NCBI GenBank assembly: GCA_037445115.1
Contig: JBBILC010000085.1
Span: forward strand, 1 to 23,973
Reading direction: 5' to 3'
Source: Trichothermofontia sp037445115
Lineage (GTDB): Bacteria > Cyanobacteriota > Cyanobacteriia > B231
Length of the DNA stretch: 23,973 nt
Positions within the stretch are counted from its first letter, which is position 1; the number at the start of each line of letters is the position of its first letter. Position numbers and translations under genes: made by a program. Shown one piece after another: positions 1 through 8,377 of the stretch. Below the pieces are notes generated by a model. The model did no database searches and was not told the origin of the DNA. It saw only the letters and a program-made list of their open reading frames with translations.

Positions 1-177
1 GGCGACGATAGTTGGAGGGTCGCCTCCCGCTAAAATAGCTCATCGCCAGCTTAATTTTAATGATGGCTGTTCTTCTAAGATATGAAGGGCAGCCATTATT
101 GGTAGATTAGCTACGCCCATTGTGAGTGGTGTGGATATGTGGCCTCTTTTTAATGAGATTATTTCCCGATCGCTAGG

Positions 178-1416
178 TCACTCCTCTTTAGACGTATCAA
201 CTTCAGATAGGTCAGTAGGGCTGATAGGGTTGACTTGAGCTTGAAAGCCAGCTCGGCGTAGGCGTTTTACCAGCCGTTGTGCTTGGTGACGGTACAGGGG
301 CAAGGGTAGCGTACCGGGGATGTGTTGCATGAGGGCGATCGCCTCATTAATTGGACATCCGGCAATCAGGGATACGATCGTTCGGGCTTCTTCTTCCAGA
401 ATGTTGCGATCGGCTCCTAAGGGCAGGCGATCAATGCGCACCACCCACTGACAGGGCAATCGACACCCTTGTTCAATTCGCTGTAATCCGGTAATAGTGG
501 CGAGGACGACCAGGCGATCGCCCACCTGTAGGCGGAGGTCATCGGTTGGCATCAGGGTTACGGTTTGGCCCGATCGCTGATGCAGAATGGGAATTACGCC
601 ATAGCCATAAGCGATTTGGCCGAGCAACTGTTGGTTGAGGGTGTCCGGCGCTTCAATCTGGTATTCCGTCACGAGGATGGTGCAGCGATCGAAATGAAAA
701 AGGCCGAGGACATTTTCGCCAAAAGCAGCAGCAGCAAACGCTTGGGCCGACAATTCTGAGGCACAGAGGACTTGGGCATCGGGGAATAGGCGGCCCATAT
801 TTTCGGCAAATCGACGATTGTAGGTGCGGATCACTAAATTGGCTGCCGAGTGGGCTGCCCGTGCGGTCAAAGCGGCTTCTAAATTGGCGAGTTCATCCCC
901 CGTCACCGCAACGACACTTTTGGCCGTACTGAGGTTTAGGTTGGGTAACGCCTGGGTCATCTCCTTGCTGACGACCCAAGGCATTTGGGGCAGGACATCG
1001 GCTGCTAATGGCGAAGCGTTAACGCCCACCAGGGGTTGCTTAAACTGTTGCAAGCGGGTAGCGACGCGTTGGCCAACCCGGCCCATGCCAATGATAACCG
1101 TATGACTTTGGGTCGGGATAGGTGGGCGTCGAGCCAAAAACTGAAACTTAGCCGTCAGCAGTTTTTCGGTGAGCAGGGCATAGACGACGCCTACAAATCT
1201 TGTTCCGATCAACGTCAGGCTCAGGCTAAAGGATTGCAACCATCCCGGTAGGGGGTCTTCCAAGCGTACTCCGCCAAAAACATCCCCGTAGCCGCCTAAC
1301 AGCAAAACCACGGTGGCGTAAAACGCCTCACGCCGACTGATTTGATCTGGGAAGTAATTATGGATCAGGGTGGTGCCCAGGAATAGTAACGCTACGATGA
1401 TCAAGCCACAGACCAT
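178..1416 (-). CDS. Potassium channel pore plus RCK domain (C-terminal half of a split protein)
   Basis: The 412-residue product is a two-helix K+ channel with a cytoplasmic NAD-binding (RCK/TrkA-N) regulatory domain. A membrane helix covers about residues 2-18. A pore loop follows with the filter GGYGD at 41-45, the counterpart of TVGYGD, and a second helix at about 63-85. A Rossmann fold starts near 105 with GMGRVG at 110-115, and a TrkA-C-like region follows around 260-320. The reading frame stays open upstream for 41 codons to a TAG that is also the stop of the neighbouring RCK gene in the same frame. The linker contains a Trp/Gln-rich stretch. In cyanobacterial homologues as I remember them, the two ORFs form one RCK-TM-pore-TM-RCK protein of about 700 residues. 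ATG at 1416 is the only ordinary start after the TAG, and I see no clear Shine-Dalgarno before it. It could therefore be a functional stand-alone channel subunit or the 3' part of a nonsense-mutated gene. Confidence 0.8.
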   Translation of the reverse strand: MVCGLIIVALLFLGTTLIHNYFPDQISRREAFYATVVLLLGGYGDVFGGVRLEDPLPGWLQSFSLSLTLIGTRFVGVVYALLTEKLLTAKFQFLARRPPIPTQSHTVIIGMGRVGQRVATRLQQFKQPLVGVNASPLAADVLPQMPWVVSKEMTQALPNLNLSTAKSVVAVTGDELANLEAALTARAAHSAANLVIRTYNRRFAENMGRLFPDAQVLCASELSAQAFAAAAFGENVLGLFHFDRCTILVTEYQIEAPDTLNQQLLGQIAYGYGVIPILHQRSGQTVTLMPTDDLRLQVGDRLVVLATITGLQRIEQGCRLPCQWVVRIDRLPLGADRNILEEEARTIVSLIAGCPINEAIALMQHIPGTLPLPLYRHQAQRLVKRLRRAGFQAQVNPISPTDLSEVDTSKEE

Positions 1417-1539
1417 GACGACCCACTGGATTTGGTCAGCAAAACTTTTGTACCAAAACTGCTGGACGGATTGCCAAGCGTCAGTTAAGGGTTGGGGGCT
1501 TGCCAGGAGGGTACGGCCAAGGGTAAGGGTCTTTTGGAG

Positions 1540-2286
1540 CTAGGACACGGCTTTAGTCTGACGGCTGGCAGATAAGGGGCGATTGGCCTCAACCTCAATA
1601 TCAATCAACGTATCTCCCGCTCGGATAACCGCTTCTGGGTCCCACTGGTAGACATCTTCCATTGGGGCATGACCAGGGGGGAGATGGGCTAACACGCGCC
1701 GCCGCCGTGTATTCAGTTCCTGCACTTGGCGCTGATTGCACCAGCGGTGTCCAGCGGTAATTCTCCGACGGGTGATGCGCAAAAATTGCTCTTCTAGCTG
1801 GAAAAAACCCAGGGTATTGTTACCCAGTGCCGCCAAGGCAAAGGCATCCGCAGACAACTGGGTGGGTTCAAAGGCAACATAGTTTTGCATCTGTTCGCTT
1901 AAGAGTTGGTTCAAGCCTTGTTTTGCCGATCGCACGACCAAGCGTACCTGGGGATTGAGTAATCGTGCGGCAAAGGCTGCCTCTAAGTTCACCCGTTCAT
2001 CATGGGTAACCAATAACGCGGCGCGACAGCGATCGATCCCTGCTTGTTGCAGCGTTTCTGCTTGACGGCAATCACCAATCACTAATTGGATCAGATAGGT
2101 TGCCAGGTCGGGCACTTCCCAGGTTGAGGGCGGTGACTGTTCGATCGCGATGACCGGCACACCAAAACGTTTGAGGTTGACCACGCAATGTTCGCCCAAA
2201 CTCCCCAAACCACAGACCAGGAAGCGATCTAACGGTGGCGTAGCGATCGGCTCCGCAGCCGGAACAGATGATGGCGATCCACACAT
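1540..2286 (-). CDS. RCK/TrkA-N NAD-binding protein (N-terminal half of a split channel protein)
   Basis: This 248-residue protein starts with a short Pro/Ser/Ala-rich segment, then a Rossmann fold with GLGSLG at about 26-31. An acidic residue ends the second strand (AIEQ), and a conserved GDCRQ stretch follows. The C-terminal part, about residues 165-240, resembles a TrkA-C ligand-binding domain. No membrane segment is present. The domain normally senses nucleotide or ligand and gates a K+ channel or transporter. The stop is TAG at 1540-1542, followed by C. The channel ORF 178-1416 continues in exactly the same frame, so one base change (for example CAG to TAG) would explain the split. ATG at 2286 gives a sensible N-terminus. 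If translation stops here, the product would be a free RCK subunit that might still assemble with the channel half; that is inference. Confidence 0.75.
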   Translation of the reverse strand: MCGSPSSVPAAEPIATPPLDRFLVCGLGSLGEHCVVNLKRFGVPVIAIEQSPPSTWEVPDLATYLIQLVIGDCRQAETLQQAGIDRCRAALLVTHDERVNLEAAFAARLLNPQVRLVVRSAKQGLNQLLSEQMQNYVAFEPTQLSADAFALAALGNNTLGFFQLEEQFLRITRRRITAGHRWCNQRQVQELNTRRRRVLAHLPPGHAPMEDVYQWDPEAVIRAGDTLIDIEVEANRPLSASRQTKAVS

Positions 2287-2591
2287 AGGATGGCGGACGA
2301 CGGGATTCAGTCGATTAGCTCTATCTTATGCCTGTTTTCTCCTCAGACGCGTATTCCTGCCAACATCGTCTGTCCTGCTTGCCCTGCCCACACCCAATCA
2401 TGGGGCGACCACCGTGGAGGGTAAACAGGCTGTGATTTATGGTTCGTTTATGAGCAACTTATGCTCAGCGATAGGGATAAGCCCGTTAGCGAGTTAGTTC
2501 TATGTTATGCCTGTTTTGGCCGTAAAGGGGGATAGCAAGGCGCGGAACCACAATTTTGTGAAATGGATTAATACAGCCGTTGCCTCTCTAA

Positions 2592-2613
2592 TGAAGTACT
2601 GTTGAAGTACTGT
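2592..2613. repeat. 11-bp tandem duplication
   Basis: TGAAGTACTGT occurs twice with no gap (2592-2602 and 2603-2613), in non-coding DNA 13 bases before the 20-bp palindrome. The unit contains the palindrome AGTACT. It could be a recent slippage event or a pair of protein sites; nothing here decides which. Confidence 0.8.
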
Positions 2614-2626
2614 CAAGCCTTGTGAA

Positions 2627-2646
2627 CAAGGGGCTTAAGCCCCTTG
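2627..2646. repeat. 20-bp perfect palindrome of an interspersed cyanobacterial type
   Basis: CAAGGGGCTTAAGCCCCTTG is fully self-complementary. Transcribed, it would form a GC-rich hairpin, but no T run follows on either strand, so a simple intrinsic terminator is unlikely. I remember very similar 'AAGGGGCTTAAGCCCCTT' elements scattered between cyanobacterial genes, so I read it as a copy of a small interspersed palindrome. It lies about 150 bases past the ABC transporter stop and could act as an mRNA 3' end stabiliser. Confidence 0.6.
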
Positions 2647-2797
2647 CCTGTACCTCACCGAGTGTGGAAGTGTTGTAACGCACCTTAACAATGTATTGAT
2701 CGATTAACACCGCATCGTCGTATCAGTTCCGTAGCTGGCGTATTTGGGCCAGGGGTTCGGCAAGATCCCGATCGCGATGCCACCCAAGTGTTAATAC

Positions 2798-4654
2798 TTA
2801 GTTCCCTAACTGCTGGAGATAATAGAGGCTGGCGTACAGCCCCCCTTGGGCAAGTAAGGTTTCGTGGTTACCAGATTCAACGAGTTGGCCATGTTTGAGG
2901 ACCAAAATACGATCGACCGAGCGAATGGTAGACAAGCGGTGGGCAATAATAATGGCCGTGCGATCGACTAATAATTTATCTAAGGCTTCTTGAATCAAGG
3001 ATTCCGTGCGCACATCCAGATTAGCTGTGGCTTCATCAAGAATGAGGATTTCCGGATCGCGAATAGCAATGCGGGCAAAGGAGAGCAATTGTTTTTGTCC
3101 TGCTGAGAGGTTGGTACCGCGTTCTCGCAGGGGGGTGGTATAGCCCTGGGGCAGGCGCTCAATAAAGGCAGCAACATTGGTTTGTTCAGCAGCGGCCCGG
3201 ATGTCAGCTTCTGAGTAGGGTTCGCCAAGAGCAATATTACTATTCACATCACCGGTAAACAGGAAGCCATCTTGCAGAATAACCCCTAAATAGCGACGGA
3301 GATCTTGTTGGCGCAGATTGCGGATATCAATGCCATCAATGAGAATCCGACCTTCGGTGGCTTCATATAGACGGCAGAGGAGGCGAATAATTGAACTTTT
3401 CCCGGCTCCCGTGGGACCAACAAGGGCAACTTTCTCGCCGGGTTGAATGGTGAAATTGAGATCTTTTAGGACATAATCATCTCCTTTGTAGGCAAAGGAT
3501 ACCTGTTCAAAACAAATTTCGCCACGTTTTTGACCTAGTGTTTGAATGAGCGACTTATCAAGGGTTGATGCTTGCAAGTCTAGATTTCTTGTTAAACCTG
3601 CTCCTCCAGTTTCTGGATCACGAATTTCGATCGGTTCGTTCAATAAATCACGAATTCGTTCAACGGCGGTAAAACCTGATTGCAGCATCGTAAATTTTTC
3701 AGCAAAACGACGCAGAGGATCAAATAATCGTTGAGAAAAAAGAATAAAGGATGATAAGACTCCAAAGGTTAGTTTATCTTCAATCACTAGAAGACTACCT
3801 AAACCAAGAACCATCGCGATCGCGACTAAGGAAATCCACTCCAAAGTAGCCGATACTGCCGAGTCATGGAAAATTGTTTTATCAACTTCGCGAACGTATT
3901 TCTGATTTGTTTTGCGAAACAAGTTGGCATTCAAACTTTCCCGACGAAATAACTGCACCACCCCAATACCCATGATATTTTCTTGTAGCATGGAGTTGAG
4001 CGTGGATAACTCATCCCGTGCTCGATAATTCGCCTTTCGATATTGCCGTTGAAAGTAAAGAATTAGAAAACTAACCGGTAACAGCAGAATACACAACATC
4101 AGGGCCAACAGCCACTGGCTGAAAAACATGGCAATGACGATCGCTAGAACTGAAAATAAATCACTCACAATCCCGATCGCGCCCGTGGAAAACACATCAC
4201 CCAATGCTTCTACATCACTGGTTAGGCGGGTAATTAATCGTCCGACGGGCGTGCGATCGAAAAAGCGCATTGCCAGCGATGTGACATGGTGAAACAGGTC
4301 ATCACGAATTTCGGCGGTAATCTCCTGGCCTACTCGCTGTACCAGATAGCCCTGCACCGACCCCAACAGTAGCCGCAGCACCACGGTTATCATTAGACCT
4401 GAAATTACCCAGTTCAGCCCTACATTGAGCGATTTTCCCGCCAGAAAACCCATTACCGGGTCCTCGCGAATCAACGAAATTGCCTGCCCAATCAAAATGG
4501 GCTGGATTGCTCCTGCTGCCGAAAGCGGCATCAACAAGATCATGGAGATCATGAACGGCTTCACACTACGCCGGATATAGGGGACTAACCGCAGAAATAG
4601 CCGCCAATCATTTTCGGGTTTTGTATTAGGGGGCAATGCCGAAGCGCTGTTCAT
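2798..4654 (-). CDS. ABC half-exporter, fused membrane and ATPase domains
   Basis: The 618-residue protein has the layout of an MdlB/MsbA-type multidrug or lipid exporter half. Six membrane helices lie in about residues 30-330, and the ATPase covers about 375-615. Walker A GPTGAGKSS sits near 412-420. The signature is LSAGQ near 515 instead of the usual LSGGQ, Walker B ILILDEAT near 535, and the H-loop histidine is in IIIAHRLST. Such proteins work as homo- or heterodimers in the inner membrane; the substrate cannot be read from sequence. ATG at 4654 is preceded by TAAGG at good spacing (GTAAGGTACCCATG), which supports this start. No partner half-transporter is adjacent, so a homodimer or a distant partner is implied. 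The family call is firm and the substrate unknown. Confidence 0.93.
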   Translation of the reverse strand: MNSASALPPNTKPENDWRLFLRLVPYIRRSVKPFMISMILLMPLSAAGAIQPILIGQAISLIREDPVMGFLAGKSLNVGLNWVISGLMITVVLRLLLGSVQGYLVQRVGQEITAEIRDDLFHHVTSLAMRFFDRTPVGRLITRLTSDVEALGDVFSTGAIGIVSDLFSVLAIVIAMFFSQWLLALMLCILLLPVSFLILYFQRQYRKANYRARDELSTLNSMLQENIMGIGVVQLFRRESLNANLFRKTNQKYVREVDKTIFHDSAVSATLEWISLVAIAMVLGLGSLLVIEDKLTFGVLSSFILFSQRLFDPLRRFAEKFTMLQSGFTAVERIRDLLNEPIEIRDPETGGAGLTRNLDLQASTLDKSLIQTLGQKRGEICFEQVSFAYKGDDYVLKDLNFTIQPGEKVALVGPTGAGKSSIIRLLCRLYEATEGRILIDGIDIRNLRQQDLRRYLGVILQDGFLFTGDVNSNIALGEPYSEADIRAAAEQTNVAAFIERLPQGYTTPLRERGTNLSAGQKQLLSFARIAIRDPEILILDEATANLDVRTESLIQEALDKLLVDRTAIIIAHRLSTIRSVDRILVLKHGQLVESGNHETLLAQGGLYASLYYLQQLGN

Positions 4655-4687
4655 GGGTACCTTACGACGTTATGTTTTTGCGTCATG

Positions 4688-4724
4688 TCTTTGCATCTTT
4701 GTATCTTTGTGGATATCTTTGTGG
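4688..4724. repeat. Short imperfect repeats upstream of the ABC transporter
   Basis: ATCTTTGTGG occurs exactly at 4703-4712 and 4715-4724, with shorter relatives TCTTTG (4688-4693) and ATCTTTG (4695-4701). On the minus strand these are CAAAGAT repeats 34-70 bases upstream of the transporter start, so they lie in its leader or promoter. Cyanobacterial intergenic DNA often carries arrays of this kind, and no function is evident. Confidence 0.55.
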
Positions 4725-4854
4725 TTCCCCATTTGCCCCGTTCTCTTGCATTATAGCCATATGATTCGTGGGGACGCGACTTTGGTACATGGGGTGCAGG
4801 TAGGCAATACAACCCAACAAATTTCGATGTAGGCTAGGAAATGTTTGTCTGCCT

Positions 4855-4859
4855 GAGGT
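4855..4859 (+). promoter_or_regulatory. Shine-Dalgarno deciding the GTG start of arsS
   Basis: GAGGT ends directly before TTG 4860 and six bases before GTG 4866. Normal spacing favours GTG. Confidence 0.5.
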
Positions 4860-4865
4860 TTGCCG

Positions 4866-5909
4866 GTGACCGCTATCGACTTCCATCCCAGCCTACAGCA
4901 TCGCTCCCATCCCCTCGCCTCCCCCCTAGCCCAACGGCATCTGCTCGCCGAACTCCCTCTCGCACGATCGTTTGAGGCTGCCGTCGCCACGGTGGGACAT
5001 CAGCCCTTGCGATCGCAATCCGTAACAATCTTGCAAATGAATGTGGGCAAGCGCTGCAACCAGGTGTGTCGCCATTGCCATGTGGATGCCGGACCCGATC
5101 GCCGAGAAGTCATGACGCCAGAAGTGATTGCCGCCTGTATGCGGTTATTAGCCACCGGGGCGATCGCCATTGTAGACATTACTGGCGGCGCACCAGAGTT
5201 ACATCCCCAATTTCGGCAAATCGTGCGTGAGGCGCGAGCATTGGGGTGTCATGTAATCGATCGGTGCAACTTAACCATTACCCAGCTACCTGACTATCAA
5301 GATTTACCGGAGTTTTTGGCTGAACACCAGGTAGAAGTTATCGCCTCACTCCCTGCCTATGGGCTGAAACAGACGGATGCCCAACGGGGACATGGCGTCT
5401 TTGACACCTCGATCGCCGCCCTGCGGCGGTTTAATGCGCTCGGATATGGACAACCTGATCGTCGCTTGATCTTAAACTTAGTCACCAATCCCGTAGGTGC
5501 ATTTTTGCCACCAAGTCAGCGATCGCTAGAAGCAACCTGGAAACGGGAAATGATGCGACGACATGGCATTGTCTTTAATCAGCTTTATACGATTACCAAT
5601 ATGCCGGTTAGTCGCTTTTTAGAATTTTTGATCGAGTCGGGTAACCTGGAAACCTATATGGAAAAGCTCGTCAACCAGTTTAACCCGGCAGCCGTGGCAG
5701 GGTTGATGTGTCGGTATACCCTCTCGGTTGGCTGGGATGGCCGCCTCTATGATTGTGACTTTAATCAAATGTTAGATATGGCCCTTCCCCAAACTATTTT
5801 TGAGGTGAAGCTAAGCGATCTCATCGATCGCCCGATTCAGGTGGCTGCCCACTGCTTTGGTTGTACCGCCGGGGCTGGCTCCAGTTGCGGTGGGGCGACG
5901 ACTGAATAA
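4866..5909 (+). CDS. arsS: Radical SAM protein, arsenosugar biosynthesis ArsS type
   Basis: The protein is about 347 residues with a radical SAM CxxxCxxC motif (CNQVCRHC, cysteines near 64, 68 and 71) that binds the 4Fe-4S cluster and SAM. TGGAPEL is the usual glycine-rich strand. The C-terminal part matches the DUF3641 region of the ArsS family, with further cysteines in MCRYTLSVGWDGRLYDCDFN and HCFGCTAGAGSSCGG that probably bind a second cluster. In this family the enzyme is linked to adding the adenosyl-derived sugar to dimethylarsenic; no arsM is in view, so the role rests on family membership. Start choice: TTG at 4860 abuts GAGGT (4855-4859) with no spacing, while GTG at 4866 lies six bases after it, so I prefer GTG. 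An in-frame TGA at 4854 rules out anything earlier. Confidence 0.85.
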   Translation: MTAIDFHPSLQHRSHPLASPLAQRHLLAELPLARSFEAAVATVGHQPLRSQSVTILQMNVGKRCNQVCRHCHVDAGPDRREVMTPEVIAACMRLLATGAIAIVDITGGAPELHPQFRQIVREARALGCHVIDRCNLTITQLPDYQDLPEFLAEHQVEVIASLPAYGLKQTDAQRGHGVFDTSIAALRRFNALGYGQPDRRLILNLVTNPVGAFLPPSQRSLEATWKREMMRRHGIVFNQLYTITNMPVSRFLEFLIESGNLETYMEKLVNQFNPAAVAGLMCRYTLSVGWDGRLYDCDFNQMLDMALPQTIFEVKLSDLIDRPIQVAAHCFGCTAGAGSSCGGATTE

Positions 5910-5957
5910 CGCTGGAGCCAGAATGTATGTGTCCTCAACAGGGTTGCCCCCTACCGC

Positions 5958-7340
5958 CTAGAGGGGATTACGCGGTACTCTGGGCGATCGCCGGTCAGGA
6001 TCATTACGCTTCATCGGCTTCGGTTTGGGACTGGAACGGGGTGTCTCCGTTTCGCCAGCCTTCTCCGGTCCAGCGGACTGGCGCGGTCGCTTGAACGGTT
6101 TCTTATTGCCGTTCGGCGGACGTTTTTTCTGAAAATTGCGATCACCCTGGGAGGGCCGCTTCTTCACGGGTGGAATAATACCGATCAACGTGCCCTTTTG
6201 CACGACTAAATCATTCCCTTCCCGTTGGACTTCCAAGTCCCAGAAATGCCGGAGAACCTTGGAAGAATCCAACGTTCCCTTAAGCGTTAACTTAAATGCC
6301 TTGGGCCGCTGGGATGCCTTGCGGGGTTGTTGCTTAATCTTAACGACCAACTTTTCCGCCTCTTGAGCGTAGTGCACAATTTCACCCCGAATGGAGAAGA
6401 AACCATCGGGAAGCTCAGACGCGGCCACGGGTGCGACACCCCCACCCCCTTCCTGGGTTAGCACAATATCGGTCTCAATCTCCGCGACTTTGGCCGCATT
6501 GGGCTGAGGTAGCAGTTTACTGGTAGCTGGAGTTAACTCATCGGCATCCAGGCTGGTAAGTGACTCAGTGCCTTCAGATGCGGCTTCACTGGCGACTTTG
6601 GTGGCCGTTAGATCCGTTGAATCGGTTGGGGTGGCCGCCGCGCCCGATGTTTCGTCTTCTCCCTCTTTGCTGAGACTTTCGGGCTCCCAAATGCCGACAA
6701 CCTGCATATGGAGGCTATCGCCCTCTTCGCGGGTGCGGGGATAGACAACCCATAGGTGTTCCTTAGCTAGATCAATATGCTTTTTGATCAGACTGATCAC
6801 CCGGCCTAGCAAGACGGCATCAATGGCCGAGCCGTCTGTGGTGTGGATGATTCCCCGCGTGACTTGCTCTTCGCTGGCTGCGTATAGACCCCGGACTAAC
6901 CCGATCGCCCGATACTGCATCGGTTCACTGGGGGGGGAAATTGGATGATTGCGATCCTTTTCTTTGCCCTCGGTGGTGAGCGTTGCATCGCTGGTCTTTG
7001 CGTTCGTCCCGTCAACCTCAGCGTCCTCCGATGCTATCGTGGTTGACGGGGTTGGTAAGGGACTATCTGGAATATCTGGGGTCGCCTGCTCTGTATCAGT
7101 GTTTTTTGCCGATGCGGCTTGGGCAGCCTTAGCCTTGGCTGACGAGTGCGAGACAATCTCCAACACCCCACTGGATTTTACCGCCGCCTTACCTGGGGGT
7201 TTAGCCGCGGGGGCTGGTCGCTTAGGTGATTGCAAGGCCGGAGAGTCCTCCATCGGGGGAGCCGCTGGTTCGCTGGGCGGCGTTGGGGAAGATGCAGATG
7301 ATTGAGGGGTTTGCGAGACTTTCTCTGATGGGGGATTCAT
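5958..7340 (-). CDS. Conserved unknown protein, disordered linkers and basic tail
   Basis: I do not recognise a named family. The 460-residue product alternates low-complexity and folded segments. Residues 1-140 are Pro/Ser/Ala/Thr-rich and probably disordered. About 141-221 form a compact mixed region starting MQYRAIGLVRGLY and ending LHMQVVGIWEPE. About 222-311 are again acidic and Ser/Thr-rich. About 312-392 form a second compact region from FFSIRGEIVHY to LVVQKGTLIGIIPP. The last 70 residues are rich in Lys, Arg and Pro. The two compact regions have a similar beta-rich rhythm and could be related small barrels. A basic tail suggests contact with nucleic acid or acidic surfaces. Both are inference. 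There is no signal peptide or membrane helix. ATG at 7340 is chosen over an upstream in-frame start at 7373 because AAGGAGGT lies just before it. The gene is convergent with arsS, 48 bases apart. Confidence 0.8.
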   Translation of the reverse strand: MNPPSEKVSQTPQSSASSPTPPSEPAAPPMEDSPALQSPKRPAPAAKPPGKAAVKSSGVLEIVSHSSAKAKAAQAASAKNTDTEQATPDIPDSPLPTPSTTIASEDAEVDGTNAKTSDATLTTEGKEKDRNHPISPPSEPMQYRAIGLVRGLYAASEEQVTRGIIHTTDGSAIDAVLLGRVISLIKKHIDLAKEHLWVVYPRTREEGDSLHMQVVGIWEPESLSKEGEDETSGAAATPTDSTDLTATKVASEAASEGTESLTSLDADELTPATSKLLPQPNAAKVAEIETDIVLTQEGGGGVAPVAASELPDGFFSIRGEIVHYAQEAEKLVVKIKQQPRKASQRPKAFKLTLKGTLDSSKVLRHFWDLEVQREGNDLVVQKGTLIGIIPPVKKRPSQGDRNFQKKRPPNGNKKPFKRPRQSAGPEKAGETETPRSSPKPKPMKRNDPDRRSPRVPRNPL

Positions 7341-7343
7341 GGA

Positions 7344-7351
7344 ACCTCCTT
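7344..7351 (-). promoter_or_regulatory. Strong Shine-Dalgarno fixing the start at 7340
   Basis: Read on the minus strand, AAGGAGGT is followed by TCC and then ATG. It is the best Shine-Dalgarno sequence I noticed in the window and sets the start 11 codons inside the longest open frame. Confidence 0.75.
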
Positions 7352-7831
7352 GCGTGAACACTCCCCGCTCCAATAGATTGGGATTATGGGGGAGCTTAGG
7401 CTGACCCTACCTCCCTGTAAGCGGGTTGCTCCCACGAACAACCTATCCTGGCTGACTTGGCACCCTCTTCACGATAGCCCTGAACGGGGGCATCCTGATG
7501 ACAACGCCAGCCAGCTTGCCAGCTTACAGGTAACTCCTCAAGCGTGGTCCTGATTACACGTCATGCCATGTGGTCATCCTAGCATGTCAACCTTAGCTCT
7601 GAGCGGCTAGAACGTCTGCCCATCTTTCCACCCAGCTTGGGGAGGAAAATCGGGTCGATCGCACGCGGGAATTCGGACTTGCCAGCCAGCCTGCCTATTT
7701 TATTCAATGCAGCGTGGAATTGCTTCATCCGTAAAGTTAGGGCAATCTTTTCAGACAATTTTTCAGACGATGGCTAAAAATGGCCACCAGGTTGACCGAA
7801 AAATATCCTAAATATCCGTAGACCCAACACC
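7352..7831. other. Intergenic region between divergent genes, no gene seen
   Basis: These 480 bases must hold the promoters of the unknown minus-strand gene and of tadA. Two complementary 9-mers, CCTGTAAGC near 7413 and GCTTACAGG near 7522, could pair over about 100 bases. TTTTCAGAC is repeated at 7748-7756 and 7760-7768, about 65-85 bases before tadA. I see no ORF, tRNA or known riboswitch. Confidence 0.5.
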
Positions 7832-8377
7832 ATGACCGCCGTAGAATCAGACCCCCTCATCACGATCGCCGATCCGACCCATCCCGGCCATGTGTATTGG
7901 ATGCAGCAGGCGATTGCCCGCGCGGCAATGGCTGGGGAAGCTGGGGAAGTCCCGGTGGGGGCCGTACTGGTGGGACCCCAGGGGCAAGTTCTGGCCGCAG
8001 CAGAGAATCGACGTGAACGCGACTGCGATCCAACGGCCCACGCCGAAATTTTGGCTTTACGACGGGCTGGCCAGCAGCAACACAACTGGCACTTGAATGA
8101 TTGTATTCTCTACGTGACGTTGGAACCCTGTCCTATGTGTGCAGGGGCGATTGGGCTAGCTCGCTTAGGGTTACTGGTCTATGGGGCCAGTGATCCCAAA
8201 ACCGGGGCCGTGCGCACCGTCCTGAACCTACCCGATAGCCCCGCCTCCTTCCACAAGCTCAAGGTGGTCAGCAATGTCCTAGAAGCCGAGTGCCGCCAGC
8301 AGCTACAAGCCTGGTTTGCCCAACGTCGTCAGCACCATCGGCAGCAAAGGGCCATCACCCAGTCTGCCCAGCTTTAA
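7832..8377 (+). CDS. tadA: tRNA(Arg) adenosine-34 deaminase
   Basis: The 181-residue enzyme deaminates A34 of tRNA-Arg(ACG) to inosine in the cytoplasm. The zinc site is complete: HAE at residues 70-72 (His ligand plus catalytic Glu) and PCPMC at 99-103 (two Cys ligands). The PVGAVLV strand at 41-47 is also typical of TadA. The C-terminus carries an extra Gln/Arg/His-rich tail after about residue 160, longer than in E. coli TadA. ATG at 7832 is the natural start, but no clear Shine-Dalgarno precedes it. The stop overlaps the stop of the convergent KaiB-family gene by three bases, so read-through from either side would make antisense RNA. Confidence 0.94.
   Translation: MTAVESDPLITIADPTHPGHVYWMQQAIARAAMAGEAGEVPVGAVLVGPQGQVLAAAENRRERDCDPTAHAEILALRRAGQQQHNWHLNDCILYVTLEPCPMCAGAIGLARLGLLVYGASDPKTGAVRTVLNLPDSPASFHKLKVVSNVLEAECRQQLQAWFAQRRQHHRQQRAITQSAQL

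Larger units (their letters stand above)
2287..2797. other. Intergenic region with repeats, no gene seen
   Basis: These 511 bases lie between the start of the RCK gene and the end of the ABC transporter gene, both on the minus strand. No ORF with family similarity or tRNA fold is visible. The region holds an imperfect direct repeat of about 26 bases (2312-2337 and 2491-2517, sharing TTATGCCTGTTTT), an 11-bp tandem duplication and a 20-bp perfect palindrome, listed separately. The promoter of the RCK/channel unit should lie near 2290-2350. Confidence 0.6.

Noticed and set aside
1..177. Gene or terminator in the first 177 bases
   Set aside because: Only a weak GGCGAC/GTCGCC match and AT-rich sequence are present; no ORF or hairpin with a T run.
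2150..2497. Plus-strand ORF over the RCK gene start and the following gap
   Set aside because: It is antisense to a conserved gene in its first half and has no recognisable protein features in the rest.
7520..7580. Possible Yfr1-type small RNA, because of ACTCCTCAAGC near 7532
   Set aside because: It matches only part of the ACTCCTCACAC core of Yfr1, and there is no pair of flanking stems and no T run after it.
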